From assembly GCA_049673305.1 (NCBI GenBank), contig JBATXM010000198.1:9307-73306 (forward strand): a DNA stretch of 64,000 nt, in the 5' to 3' direction. The DNA is from GCA-003244245 sp049673305 (GTDB lineage: Bacteria > Actinomycetota > Actinomycetes > Mycobacteriales > Pseudonocardiaceae). Positions 1-8,056 of the stretch are shown one piece after another (positions within the stretch are counted from its first letter, which is position 1; each line of letters starts with the position of its first letter). Under the pieces are notes generated by a model. It ran no database searches and was not told where the DNA came from. It saw nothing but the letters and a program-made list of their open reading frames with translations. The translations under genes were made by a program, and so were the position numbers.

Positions 1-646
1 GGCGCTGCAGGCCGAACAGCGTGCCCATCGCGGCCGAGGCAAGCACGAGCGCCGGGTTGCGCGTCGCGGTGGTGGCCAGCGAATACCCGGCGGTGGACAG
101 GGTGACCGGGTGCCTGCCGCCGACTGCGGCGTACAGCGCGCCGCGGAAGAAAACCTCCTCAGCGGCGCCGTTGGCCAGGGTGGTGAGCAACACCAACGGC
201 CTCGATCCCTGGTGGGCGTACTGCAAGACTCGTGAGATCGCTGTGTTCAGCACCGGAACGTGCCGGGCGACAAGCGCGCCCGCGTAGAACACCGCGAACG
301 CGCTCACCCCGGTGAGCATCGGGGTGAGCACCGGGCGGCGCAGGGGGTGGTTGGCTTGCTGGATCCAGCCCAGGTGCAGCGGACCCGCCCTCAGCCCGCC
401 CGCGATCCAGGTCGCCGCCACGCTGAGGGTCAGGACGTAGAACTGTGGGGAGCCGGGTTTCGTCGACAGAGACCTGCCCAGCAGCCCTGCGCCGGCCAAC
501 GACACCCCGGCCACGACCCGGCGACGATGGCGCAGCACGGTGTCGGACTCGCCACTGTCCCCGGGGCTCTCATCCATCAATGCGGACGGCAGCGCTGCCA
601 CCAGCCGGTCCCAGCGCCGTCGCCACTTCCGCGCGGCGCTTGTCAC
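1..646 (-). CDS. CPBP-family intramembrane metalloprotease, 3' end beyond window
   Basis: Reading the minus strand from a GTG at 646 gives about 215 residues of open frame running off the left edge, so the C-terminus is missing. Several hydrophobic segments are visible, followed by EEVFFRG near residues 163-169. This matches the EExxxR motif of CPBP (Abi/Rce1-type) membrane proteases, which use paired glutamates for metal-dependent intramembrane cleavage. The later conserved His motifs would lie outside the window. The GTG overlaps the TGA of the upstream SDR gene (GTGA), so the two are probably cotranslated. Substrate unknown. Family assignment is fairly safe; function is inferred from the family only. 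Confidence 0.75.
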   Translation of the reverse strand, partial: MTSAARKWRRRWDRLVAALPSALMDESPGDSGESDTVLRHRRRVVAGVSLAGAGLLGRSLSTKPGSPQFYVLTLSVAATWIAGGLRAGPLHLGWIQQANHPLRRPVLTPMLTGVSAFAVFYAGALVARHVPVLNTAISRVLQYAHQGSRPLVLLTTLANGAAEEVFFRGALYAAVGGRHPVTLSTAGYSLATTATRNPALVLASAAMGTLFGLQR

Positions 647-1539
647 GACGCCCGCTGCGCCTTGGCCCGCTCACCGAGGGCTTGGAGTACGGCGCTGTCG
701 TAGTCCATGGGCTCGAAGGGGATCAGCCGCCGGATGCTGTTCTCGCGCACCACCATCTCGTTGGTCATCGAGTCGATCAGCGAGCGGCCGGTCTGTGCGT
801 TCACATCGGTGACCAGCGACAACCACAGCGATGAGAGCTGCGGCGAGAGCAGGGGCACGGGCACCACCAGCAGTGGCCGGCCTTGGATCGCGGCGACCCG
901 ACGCATCATGTCCACATACGCCAGAACGTCCGGTCCACCGATGTCAAAGGCGCGTGCGGCCGCTTCGGGAACCTCGAGCACACCGACGAGGTAGCGCACC
1001 ACGTCGGCCACCGCTATCGGCTGGGTTCGGGTCTGAACCCAGCACGGCGTGACCATGATCGGCAGGTGCTCCACCAGCTGACGGGTTATCTCCCAGGAGA
1101 TGCCGCCGTGGCCCACGATGATCCCGGCCCGCAGGGTGGTGACCGGCACGCCACCGGACCCAAGCAGCTTCTCCACCTCGCGGCGGCTGCGCAGGTGGGC
1201 GGACAGGTCGTCGGCGTCGTCGCCCAGTCCCCCCAAATAGATGATCCGGCGCAGCCCCGCCTCGGCCGCGGCGCCGGCAAACATGCGCGCCGCCTCGGCG
1301 TCGCGCTGCTCGAAGTCAGCGTCATCAAGGGAGTGCACAAGATAGTAAGCGACATCACAACCAGCGAGGGCGACGCTCAGCGAATCGGCGTCACGCACAT
1401 CGCCGCGCACCGCCTCGCCCACTCCGTGGTATGACTCGGGACGCCGTGTCATCGCCCGCACCACGTGACCCGCCTCCGCCAACGCGGGACACAACCGTCT
1501 GCCAACAAACCCGGATGAGCCAGCCACCAGCACCTTCAT
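643..1539 (-). CDS. NAD(P)H-binding SDR-family (NmrA/YbjT-like) protein
   Basis: A 298-residue atypical short-chain dehydrogenase. The N-terminus MKVLVAGSSGFVGRRL is a Rossmann beta-alpha-beta with the GxxGxxG dinucleotide-binding pattern, and YYLVHSLDD and YLGGLGDD segments are typical of NmrA/YbjT-like NAD(P)-binding proteins. The frame is open further upstream to 1620, but the ATG at 1539 is preceded by an AGGGGAGGG ribosome-binding site and begins exactly at the Rossmann strand, so I take it as the start. It overlaps the downstream CPBP gene by 4 bp. Substrate not predictable; it may be a redox sensor rather than an enzyme. Confidence 0.8.
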   Translation of the reverse strand: MKVLVAGSSGFVGRRLCPALAEAGHVVRAMTRRPESYHGVGEAVRGDVRDADSLSVALAGCDVAYYLVHSLDDADFEQRDAEAARMFAGAAAEAGLRRIIYLGGLGDDADDLSAHLRSRREVEKLLGSGGVPVTTLRAGIIVGHGGISWEITRQLVEHLPIMVTPCWVQTRTQPIAVADVVRYLVGVLEVPEAAARAFDIGGPDVLAYVDMMRRVAAIQGRPLLVVPVPLLSPQLSSLWLSLVTDVNAQTGRSLIDSMTNEMVVRENSIRRLIPFEPMDYDSAVLQALGERAKAQRAS

Positions 1540-1623
1540 GAGTGAACCCTCCCCTACGAGCACGACACGCGCGACCGCAGCCACCAGCACATCACGGCAT
1601 CCGCGCTCCATTCCAGGCATGTA

Positions 1624-2154
1624 TCAGTGCGAAGTCCCCAGGGGAACCTGTAACTGTTGACCGGGCGTAATGGCGGAGCCCATGATGCCGTTCAGCTGCC
1701 GGATCCGCTCCACCACCGCACTCTCGTCAGACTGAGGCGCCACCCGGCGCGCCAGGTCCCACAGGGTCTCGCCGGCACCCACTCGGATCACCGCCGTCTG
1801 CGCCGGGATTCCCGGGCTTGCGCCCGGCCCACCCCAGCCCGGCCCGATCCAGCCAAGGCCACCGACCACGGCCAGCGTCACTGTGACGGCCGCAACCACC
1901 CGCCTCACCCGGCCGGACCGCAATGCGGATGGGTGCCCTGCCTGCGCCTCACTCACCGCCGGAGCCAGCACCCGCCCTTGCGCCGAACATGCCAGACGCC
2001 GCTCCCGTACCGGAGCAACGCAAGGCGGCACGGGTACGGGAGGTGCCGGAAGCGACCGGGTAGACGCCGCTAGCCGGACCGGCCCGACGTCGTTCGGCAT
2101 GACCTTCACACGACGTGCCGAGGGCGAACCGCCCAACTGTGCTGGTGCCGTCAT
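1624..2154 (-). CDS. LysM-domain membrane protein, SOS-linked division suppressor-like
   Basis: A 176-residue protein with a basic, Pro-rich cytoplasmic N-terminus, one transmembrane segment around residues 83-105, and a C-terminal LysM domain (residues ~123-173: GAGETLWDLARRV ... GQQLQVPLG) that would bind peptidoglycan outside the membrane. It is divergent from lexA with a perfect SOS box 25 bp before its start. This is the position and architecture of M. tuberculosis Rv2719c (ChiZ) and Corynebacterium DivS, which halt septation during DNA damage. Start ATG at 2154 has GAGGAG upstream. Orthology is inferred from synteny and domains; division inhibition is not shown by sequence. Confidence 0.8.
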   Translation of the reverse strand: MTAPAQLGGSPSARRVKVMPNDVGPVRLAASTRSLPAPPVPVPPCVAPVRERRLACSAQGRVLAPAVSEAQAGHPSALRSGRVRRVVAAVTVTLAVVGGLGWIGPGWGGPGASPGIPAQTAVIRVGAGETLWDLARRVAPQSDESAVVERIRQLNGIMGSAITPGQQLQVPLGTSH

Positions 2155-2178
2155 CGAGACTCCTCATCGCGGATACCA

Positions 2179-2194
2179 TCGAACCCAGGTTCGA
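2179..2194. promoter_or_regulatory. SOS box (LexA operator), perfect
   Basis: TCGAAC-CCAG-GTTCGA matches the actinobacterial LexA operator TCGAACnnnnGTTCGA in both arms. It lies 25 bp before the LysM gene start, so it most directly controls that gene, and probably also helps control divergent lexA. Confidence 0.9.
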
Positions 2195-2258
2195 TCGAAC
2201 TACTGTGCGGTGTCTATCACGGCACCCCGACAAAATCGGTGACTGTACGGCGTGTTGT

Positions 2259-2274
2259 TCGAACGGATGTTTGA
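2259..2274. promoter_or_regulatory. SOS box, one mismatch, lexA side
   Basis: TCGAAC-GGAT-GTTTGA differs from the operator consensus by one base in the right arm. It lies about 90 bp before the lexA start and is the likely autoregulatory LexA site. Confidence 0.75.
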
Positions 2275-2365
2275 TCTTTGGTGCGACGGTGGCTAGCGTC
2301 AGCATCATGACGGACCGTGCCGATCCGAGCGCGGTCACGTCACTTCGCCAACTCGAGGAGGAGCG

Positions 2366-3052
2366 TTGGGATCACAGCGGAACGACGAGCCGGACGTAGC
2401 CGGTTCCGGAGGCAACGACAGCCTCACGCCGCGCCAGCGACGGGTTCTCGAAGTGATCCGAGAGTGGGTGGAGCGGTTCGGCTACCCGCCAAGCGTGCGG
2501 GAGATCGGCGAGGCGGTCGGGCTCACCTCGACCTCGTCGGTCGCACACCAGCTGCGCGCCCTGGAACGCAAGGGATACCTACGCCGCGACCCCAACCGGC
2601 CGCGCGCGGTGGGTATCCGGCCCGCCGACAGTGCGCCTGCGACCTCGGAGGCCCTGAGCGAAGAGCCAGCGAGGCCTACCCCCGTTTTCGTCCCCGTGGT
2701 CGGCCGGATCGCGGCGGGCGGTCCGGTGCTCGCGGAGCAGGCCGTCGAGGACGTCTTTCCGCTGCCCCGAGAAATCGTCGGTACGGGGTCGCTGTTCCTG
2801 CTGCGGGTCGTGGGTGATTCCATGGTCGAAGCGGCGATCACCGACGGAGACTGGGTGGTCGTCCGCCAACAACCCAGCGCGGACAACGGGGACATCGTTG
2901 CTGCCATGATCGATGGTGAGGCGACCGTGAAGACGTTCAAGCGCCGTGACGGGCACGTCTGGCTACTCCCCCACAACCCGGCCTACGAAGCGATCCCCGG
3001 CGACGAGGCGACCGTCCTTGGCCGGGTGGTGGCGGTGCTGCGACGGCTGTAA
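2366..3052 (+). CDS. lexA: SOS repressor LexA
   Basis: A 228-residue repressor. The N-terminal winged helix (LTPRQRRVLEVI, PPSVREIGEAVGLTSTSSV) binds SOS boxes. The C-terminal S24 peptidase-like domain carries the self-cleavage bond in RIAAGGP (about A117-G118), the catalytic Ser in GDSM (about Ser152) and the catalytic Lys in ATVKTF (about Lys189). Activated RecA triggers cleavage and derepresses DNA-repair genes. The start is a TTG at 2366 directly after a GAGGAGGAG ribosome-binding site; no ATG or GTG nearby fits better. Two operator sites lie in the divergent promoter, so it is autoregulated. Length is normal for actinobacteria. Confidence 0.97.
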   Translation: MGSQRNDEPDVAGSGGNDSLTPRQRRVLEVIREWVERFGYPPSVREIGEAVGLTSTSSVAHQLRALERKGYLRRDPNRPRAVGIRPADSAPATSEALSEEPARPTPVFVPVVGRIAAGGPVLAEQAVEDVFPLPREIVGTGSLFLLRVVGDSMVEAAITDGDWVVVRQQPSADNGDIVAAMIDGEATVKTFKRRDGHVWLLPHNPAYEAIPGDEATVLGRVVAVLRRL

Positions 3053-3073
3053 GGCGCCAGTGCCGCGCCAGCG

Positions 3074-4501
3074 TCAGGCCTTGACCGCATATGCGGCTAG
3101 CGCACCGGCGAGGTCCAGCCGGACTCGGGCCCGCAGCCACGTGCCGTCTTCGGTGTGGTCGGTAGCCAGCATCTCCCCCTCGGCGTGCACCCGGGCGACC
3201 AAGGCCCCCTCGGTCCACGGCAGCAGTGCCTCAACGTCAACCAACGGTTGCGGCAACGCGTCGGCGATCCGCCGGACCAGGCCGGTCATGCCGGCACCGG
3301 TGTGCGCTGAGACGAACGACGCGTTCGGCAGCACGTGGCGCAGCCGCGACAGCACGAGCTGATCGGCAGAGTCGATCTTGTTTACCACGATCAGCTCGGG
3401 CGGCATCGGCGTCTGGAGTCCCTCGATGATCTCAGCGAGAACCTCGCGCACCGCCTCCACCTGCCGCTCGGGCATCGGATCAGCGCCGTCCACCACATGC
3501 ACCAGCAGATCCGCGTCGGCTGTCTCCTCCAACGTGGAGCGAAACGCCTCCACCAACTGATGCGGCAGGTGGCGGACGAAACCGACGGTGTCGGTCAGCG
3601 TGTAGTGCTGCCCTTGTGGCGTGGTGGCCCGGCGGGTGGTGGGGTCCAAGGTGGCGAACAGGGCATCCTGTACCAGCACCTCGGCCCCGGTGATCACATT
3701 GAGCAGGCTGGACTTGCCCGCGTTGGTGTAACCGACAATGGCCACGTTGGGCACCTCGTTGGCGCGCCTGCGGCCCCGCTTGGTGTCGCGAACCGTGCGC
3801 ATCGCGGCGATCTCACGGCGCAGCTTGGCGAGCCGACGGTGAATGCGCCGCCGGTCGGTCTCCAGCTTGGTCTCCCCGGGGCCACGCGTCCCCACTCCCC
3901 CGCTGGCCCCACCGCCAGCGCCACCGGCCTGCCGGGACAGCGACTCACCCCAGCCACGCAGCCGCGGCAGGAAGTAACTCAACTGGGCCAGCTCGACCTG
4001 TGCCTTGCCCTCCCGAGAGCGGGCATGCTGAGCGAAGATATCCAGGATCAGCGCGGTCCTGTCGATGACCTTGACCTTCAGCTTGTCCTCCAGCTGCCGC
4101 AGCTGGCCGGGGGTGAGCTCGCCATCGCAGATCACGGTGTCTGCCGAGGTACCGAGGACGATCTCGCGCAGCTCGAGGATCTTGCCGGAACCGATGTACG
4201 TTGCGGGGTCAGGGCGTTCGCGGCGCTGGCGCAACGCATCGAGCACCAGCGACCCGGCCGTCTCGGCCAGCCGGGCCAGCTCGGCTAGCGACGCGTCGGC
4301 CTCAGCCGAGGAGCCCTGTGCCCACACCCCGACGAGCACCACGCGCTCCAGGCGCAGCTGCCGGTACTCGACCTCGGTGACATCAGCGATCTCGGTGGAC
4401 AGTCCCGGCACGCGACGCAGCGCGGAACGCTCCTCAAGGTCAAGCTCGCCTCGGGTGCTCGGACCGGGACCATGGGAGGGGAAAATCGGTGAGGTTGTCA
4501 T
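3074..4501 (-). CDS. hflX: Ribosome-associated GTPase HflX
   Basis: A 475-residue GTPase of the HflX family. The N-terminal HflX domain is followed by a glycine-rich linker, a coiled region (RRRIHRRLAKLRREI) and a G domain with P-loop GYTNAGKS near residue 255, DTVGFVRHLP as switch II and NKID as the G4 motif. HflX binds the 50S subunit and splits stalled or hibernating ribosomes. The frame is open further upstream, but the ATG at 4501 has a GAGAGG site and leaves 20 bp after dapF. The order dapF-hflX downstream of miaA is the same as in mycobacteria. Confidence 0.95.
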   Translation of the reverse strand: MTTSPIFPSHGPGPSTRGELDLEERSALRRVPGLSTEIADVTEVEYRQLRLERVVLVGVWAQGSSAEADASLAELARLAETAGSLVLDALRQRRERPDPATYIGSGKILELREIVLGTSADTVICDGELTPGQLRQLEDKLKVKVIDRTALILDIFAQHARSREGKAQVELAQLSYFLPRLRGWGESLSRQAGGAGGGASGGVGTRGPGETKLETDRRRIHRRLAKLRREIAAMRTVRDTKRGRRRANEVPNVAIVGYTNAGKSSLLNVITGAEVLVQDALFATLDPTTRRATTPQGQHYTLTDTVGFVRHLPHQLVEAFRSTLEETADADLLVHVVDGADPMPERQVEAVREVLAEIIEGLQTPMPPELIVVNKIDSADQLVLSRLRHVLPNASFVSAHTGAGMTGLVRRIADALPQPLVDVEALLPWTEGALVARVHAEGEMLATDHTEDGTWLRARVRLDLAGALAAYAVKA

Positions 4502-4521
4502 ACGCCTCTCATCGTGCCACT

Positions 4522-5361
4522 TCAGTGTGCCGCCCACCACTCGAAAGCTAACCGGCCCCACGCGACGAGCACCGCTGGCCCGGTCAGCGTGCTACCGTCC
4601 TTGGTGATCACCACGTGCAGGCGGCCTCCGGGCGCCTGCACGGTGGCTTCGCCGATGTCCCGGCCCTGAGCCTCCAACGCCGCGGCCACCACGGCCACCG
4701 TTCCGGTGCCGCATGAGCGGGTCTCCCCCACGCCCCGCTCATGCACCCGCATCCACAGTTCTCCCGCGCAGCGCTCGTTGACGAACTCGACGTTGACGCC
4801 GTGCGGAAAGGCTCCGGGGTCGTGTCCCGGCGGCACAGCGAGGTCCAATTGTTCCACCGGGATCTCGGTCAGGCAGACCAGATGGGGATTGCCGACATCC
4901 ACCACGAGCCCGCTGAACGCCACACCCTCGACGGTCACCGTGGACGTGCCGTAGCACCGGACCCGTCCCATCTCGACCGTCACCGAGCCGTCGTCGTTGC
5001 CTCGCACGGCGCGCGAGCCGGACCTGCTGCCGATCCGGAATTCGGGATCGGCAACCAGCCTGGCATCAATCAGGTATCGGGTGAAGACCCGCATCCCGTT
5101 GCCGCACAGCTCGGCGAGGGAACCGTCCGCATTGTGGTAGTCCATGAACCAGTCCTCGGATGATGTGCCCGGCGGCGCGTCAGATACCAGCGCACCTGGT
5201 ACCGCCCGCAGCACACCGTCGGCTCCCAGTCCGCAGTGCCGGTCGCACAGGGCGCGCACCCGGGATGGTGTCAGCTCCAGCCTGCCGGTGGGGTCGGGCA
5301 GTAGAACGAAGTCGTTCTCTGTCCCGTGTCCTTTGAGGAACTCGATGCCTTGCTCCATCAT
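4522..5361 (-). CDS. dapF: Diaminopimelate epimerase
   Basis: A 279-residue enzyme that converts LL- to meso-diaminopimelate, the last DAP step for peptidoglycan and lysine synthesis. The two catalytic cysteines are visible in ELCGNGMRVF (about residue 84) and TRSCGTGTV (about residue 216); the N-terminal GxxNDFVLL segment is also conserved. Two adjacent ATG codons at 5361 and 5358 are possible starts. It lies between miaA (8 bp upstream) and hflX (20 bp downstream) in an apparent operon. Confidence 0.95.
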   Translation of the reverse strand: MMEQGIEFLKGHGTENDFVLLPDPTGRLELTPSRVRALCDRHCGLGADGVLRAVPGALVSDAPPGTSSEDWFMDYHNADGSLAELCGNGMRVFTRYLIDARLVADPEFRIGSRSGSRAVRGNDDGSVTVEMGRVRCYGTSTVTVEGVAFSGLVVDVGNPHLVCLTEIPVEQLDLAVPPGHDPGAFPHGVNVEFVNERCAGELWMRVHERGVGETRSCGTGTVAVVAAALEAQGRDIGEATVQAPGGRLHVVITKDGSTLTGPAVLVAWGRLAFEWWAAH

Positions 5362-5369
5362 TGATGAGC

Positions 5370-6287
5370 CTATCGGTCCACCGTCAGCGTGAGCGCGGCG
5401 TCAAGCAGGTGAGGGTGCTGGGAGTCCAACCACCTGATCCGGCCGTCCCGCCGAAACCAGCTGCGCTGCCTGCGGATGAAGCGTCGGGTCGCCTGAGCGG
5501 TCGGGCTAGCGGCACCCGCTGGATCGACGCCCGCATCCAGTGCGGCGATGACCTGCTGGTAGCCCAGTGCCCGGGACGCCGTCCGTCCCTCCCGCAGGCC
5601 GAGCGACAGCAGTTCGTGGATTTCCTCGACCAGTCCGTCGCTGAACATCCGCCCCACCCGGGCATCAACCCGCGCGTCGAGGACCTCGGGATCGGTATCC
5701 AATCCGATGATCACCGCGCGGTAGCGCGCCGGACTAGGCGGTGGTAGCGCCGCCGCGAACGGGCGCCCGGTGAGCTGGATAACCTCCAGCGCCCGCACCA
5801 GCCGGCGCCCGTTGCTCGGCAGGATCCGGCCGGCCGCCACCGGGTCAAGCCGATGCAACCGGCGATGCAGTGCCGGCGCTCCCTGCTCGGCCAGCTCGGA
5901 CTCAAGCTGGGCTCGTACTTCGGGGGCGGTGCCCGGGAAGTCCAGGTCATCCAGCAGCGCCTGAACGTAGAGCCCGGAACCCCCGGTGATCACGGGCACC
6001 CGGCGCTGGGCAAGCAATTCCTCCACGATGCGACGGGCCGCACGTTGGTAGACCGCAACTGAGGCGGTCTCGGTGACGTCGAGGATGTCGAGTAGATGGT
6101 GGCGCACCCCGCACCGCCTGGCGAGCGGCAGCTTCGCGGTGCCGATGTCCATGCCCCGATACAGCTGCATCGCGTCGGCGTTGACCACCTCGCCACCCAG
6201 GCTACGGGCCAGCTCGACCGCGAGGTCGGACTTGCCAGTGGCGGTCGGGCCAACCACCGCGACCGCCCGGGGACTCATGAAACTCAT
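5370..6287 (-). CDS. miaA: tRNA dimethylallyltransferase
   Basis: A 305-residue enzyme that transfers a dimethylallyl group to N6 of A37 in tRNAs reading UNN codons, the substrate step for MiaB. The P-loop GPTATGKS is at residues 13-20, followed by the NADAMQLYRGMDIGTAK segment typical of MiaA. The frame is open to 6785, but that part is antisense to the DUF349 gene; the ATG at 6287 (or 6278) fits the family N-terminus. It is divergent from the DUF349 gene and leads the miaA-dapF-hflX operon. Confidence 0.94.
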   Translation of the reverse strand: MSFMSPRAVAVVGPTATGKSDLAVELARSLGGEVVNADAMQLYRGMDIGTAKLPLARRCGVRHHLLDILDVTETASVAVYQRAARRIVEELLAQRRVPVITGGSGLYVQALLDDLDFPGTAPEVRAQLESELAEQGAPALHRRLHRLDPVAAGRILPSNGRRLVRALEVIQLTGRPFAAALPPPSPARYRAVIIGLDTDPEVLDARVDARVGRMFSDGLVEEIHELLSLGLREGRTASRALGYQQVIAALDAGVDPAGAASPTAQATRRFIRRQRSWFRRDGRIRWLDSQHPHLLDAALTLTVDR

Positions 6288-6404
6288 GAGGGGTCCACTT
6301 GCGGCACCGGGATCGGTGGATGTGATACCACCATCACGCGTACGATCACCGCTGCAGGTTAGTGCCACTTCGCGGCGGCGGGCACGAGGTCGAGGAAGGC
6401 CGGC

Positions 6405-7571
6405 ATGACCGAACACAATCACACCGAACAACATCTGGAGACCGGCGAGCACTGCGGTCCTCGAACTGCGGTGTCTGTCTCGCGCGCCTGCCGGGATCCG
6501 CAGCGCTGGGGGCGAGTAGCTCAGGACGGCACGGTGTACACCCACACCGCTGAGGGTGAACGAGCCGTCGGTTCGTGGCAGGCCGGCACAGCGCAGGAGG
6601 GTCTGGCGCACTTCGCCCGCCGCTTCGACGACCTGCTTACCGAAGCCGAACTGCTCCAGGCCCGGCTCATCTCCGGAGTAGGCGACCCTCGGCAGGCGCT
6701 GCCCCGGATCCGCACCCTGCGCGATGAGCTCGCCGAACCGACCGTTGTGGGTGACGTGGTCGGCCTCACCGCTTTCCTGGACCACCTACAACGCCACGCC
6801 GAGCAATCTCTCGCTAGCGCTAAGGCGGCCCGGGAACAGGCCAGGGCGCGCACAATCGCCCGCAAACAGGCACTGGCGGAGGAGGCCGAGCGGATCGGTG
6901 CCGAGTCGACCCAGTGGAAGGCCGACGGCGACCGGCTGCACACCATCCTGGATGAGTGGAAGACAATCAAGGGCGTAGATCGGAAGATCGACGAGGCATT
7001 GTGGCGCCGTTTCTCCAAAGCCCGGGATGCCTTCACCAGACGTCGCGGCGCGCATTTCGCCGAGCTCGACCGGCAGCGCGTCGGGGCTCGGAATCGTAAA
7101 GAAGAGCTAGTCGTCGAGGCCGAGCAGCTGGCCGACTCCACTGATTGGGGTGCCACCGCGAGTCGCTTCCGAAGCCTGATGGCGGAGTGGAAAGCAGCGG
7201 GGCGCGCGTCCAAGGAAGCCGACGACACCTTATGGCAGCGGTTCCGCGCCGCCCAGGAACGCTTCTTCAGCCGCCGCGCCGCCGCCTTCTCCGCACGGGA
7301 CTCGGAGTCGGCGCAGAACGTGAAGCGCAAGGAGGAACCGGTGGCCGTCGAGGAGCGAGTCCGCTCGGCCACCACCGCGCAACGGCGCCACGCCGATCCC
7401 GAGTCCGAGGCTCGGGTGGCCCAGTTCCGGGAGCGGGTGGAGCAGTACGAGGCCCGAGCGGCGAAGGCCCGCACCGCCGGGGATGACGGTCGGGCTACCG
7501 AGGCGCAGGCCCAGGCTGATCAGTGGCGCGAGTGGCTAGCCGCCGCCGAACGGGCGGCCACCAGCCGCTGA
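6405..7571 (+). CDS. DUF349 repeat protein
   Basis: A 388-residue, highly charged, helical protein with at least two DUF349 repeats (around residues 165-235 and 240-305; WKTIKGVDRKIDEALWRRF and WKAAGRASKEADDTLWQRF are the matching halves) and a coiled-coil tail rich in Arg, Glu and Ala. It corresponds to Rv2731 of M. tuberculosis in the same location. DUF349 proteins have no firmly known reaction. No signal peptide or membrane segment is present, so it is cytoplasmic. Confidence 0.85.
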   Translation: MTEHNHTEQHLETGEHCGPRTAVSVSRACRDPQRWGRVAQDGTVYTHTAEGERAVGSWQAGTAQEGLAHFARRFDDLLTEAELLQARLISGVGDPRQALPRIRTLRDELAEPTVVGDVVGLTAFLDHLQRHAEQSLASAKAAREQARARTIARKQALAEEAERIGAESTQWKADGDRLHTILDEWKTIKGVDRKIDEALWRRFSKARDAFTRRRGAHFAELDRQRVGARNRKEELVVEAEQLADSTDWGATASRFRSLMAEWKAAGRASKEADDTLWQRFRAAQERFFSRRAAAFSARDSESAQNVKRKEEPVAVEERVRSATTAQRRHADPESEARVAQFRERVEQYEARAAKARTAGDDGRATEAQAQADQWREWLAAAERAATSR

Positions 7572-7582
7572 AAAAGACTCTG

Positions 7583-8056
7583 CTAAGGGCGAGACAACAC
7601 GAGCCGCAGCCACTGCACGGCGAGCACCGCCATGGCGAGCACAGCCAACACCAGCCCGATGCCGGGGCCAGGACCGGGCACGGTCTGCCGGGACCAGATC
7701 GCCCATACCCCGTCGAGCACACCATAGGTGCAGCCCAGCGCGCTGGCCCAGACCAGGCCCCAACGACGGGTGAGCAACGCCAGCATGGACAGACCGACGC
7801 CCAGCCCCAGCGCGACGCCGCCAAACATCCGCGGCAACAGCCCGACTCGATCGACCGGGTTCGCGGTGCCCCGCAGCACGTCCCAGCCACTAGCGTCGCC
7901 CACCCAGGACAACGTGATGGCCAGCAGTAGCATCATGATCCCACCAGCAATCACCGCCGCGCGGATACCCGGGTCCACCCGGCGCAACGCCGATCGCTCC
8001 ACTGCGTCGAGCTCAGCGCGCAGCACGGCGAGACCGTCCGGGTCATCGGCGGTCAT
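7583..8056 (-). CDS. Conserved four-helix membrane protein (Rv2732c-like)
   Basis: A 157-residue protein with a short acidic cytoplasmic N-terminus (residues 1-30) and four hydrophobic segments at roughly 37-55, 75-98, 100-118 and 135-155. The ATG at 8056 overlaps the miaB stop as ATGA, so translation is coupled to miaB; the longer frame to 8128 lies inside miaB and is rejected. The gene follows miaB in mycobacteria too (Rv2732c). No motif suggests a reaction. Confidence 0.8.
   Translation of the reverse strand: MTADDPDGLAVLRAELDAVERSALRRVDPGIRAAVIAGGIMMLLLAITLSWVGDASGWDVLRGTANPVDRVGLLPRMFGGVALGLGVGLSMLALLTRRWGLVWASALGCTYGVLDGVWAIWSRQTVPGPGPGIGLVLAVLAMAVLAVQWLRLVLSRP

Noticed and set aside
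6288..6785. N-terminal extension of miaA reading to 6785
   Set aside because: It is antisense to the DUF349 gene; the family begins at the P-loop region just after 6287.
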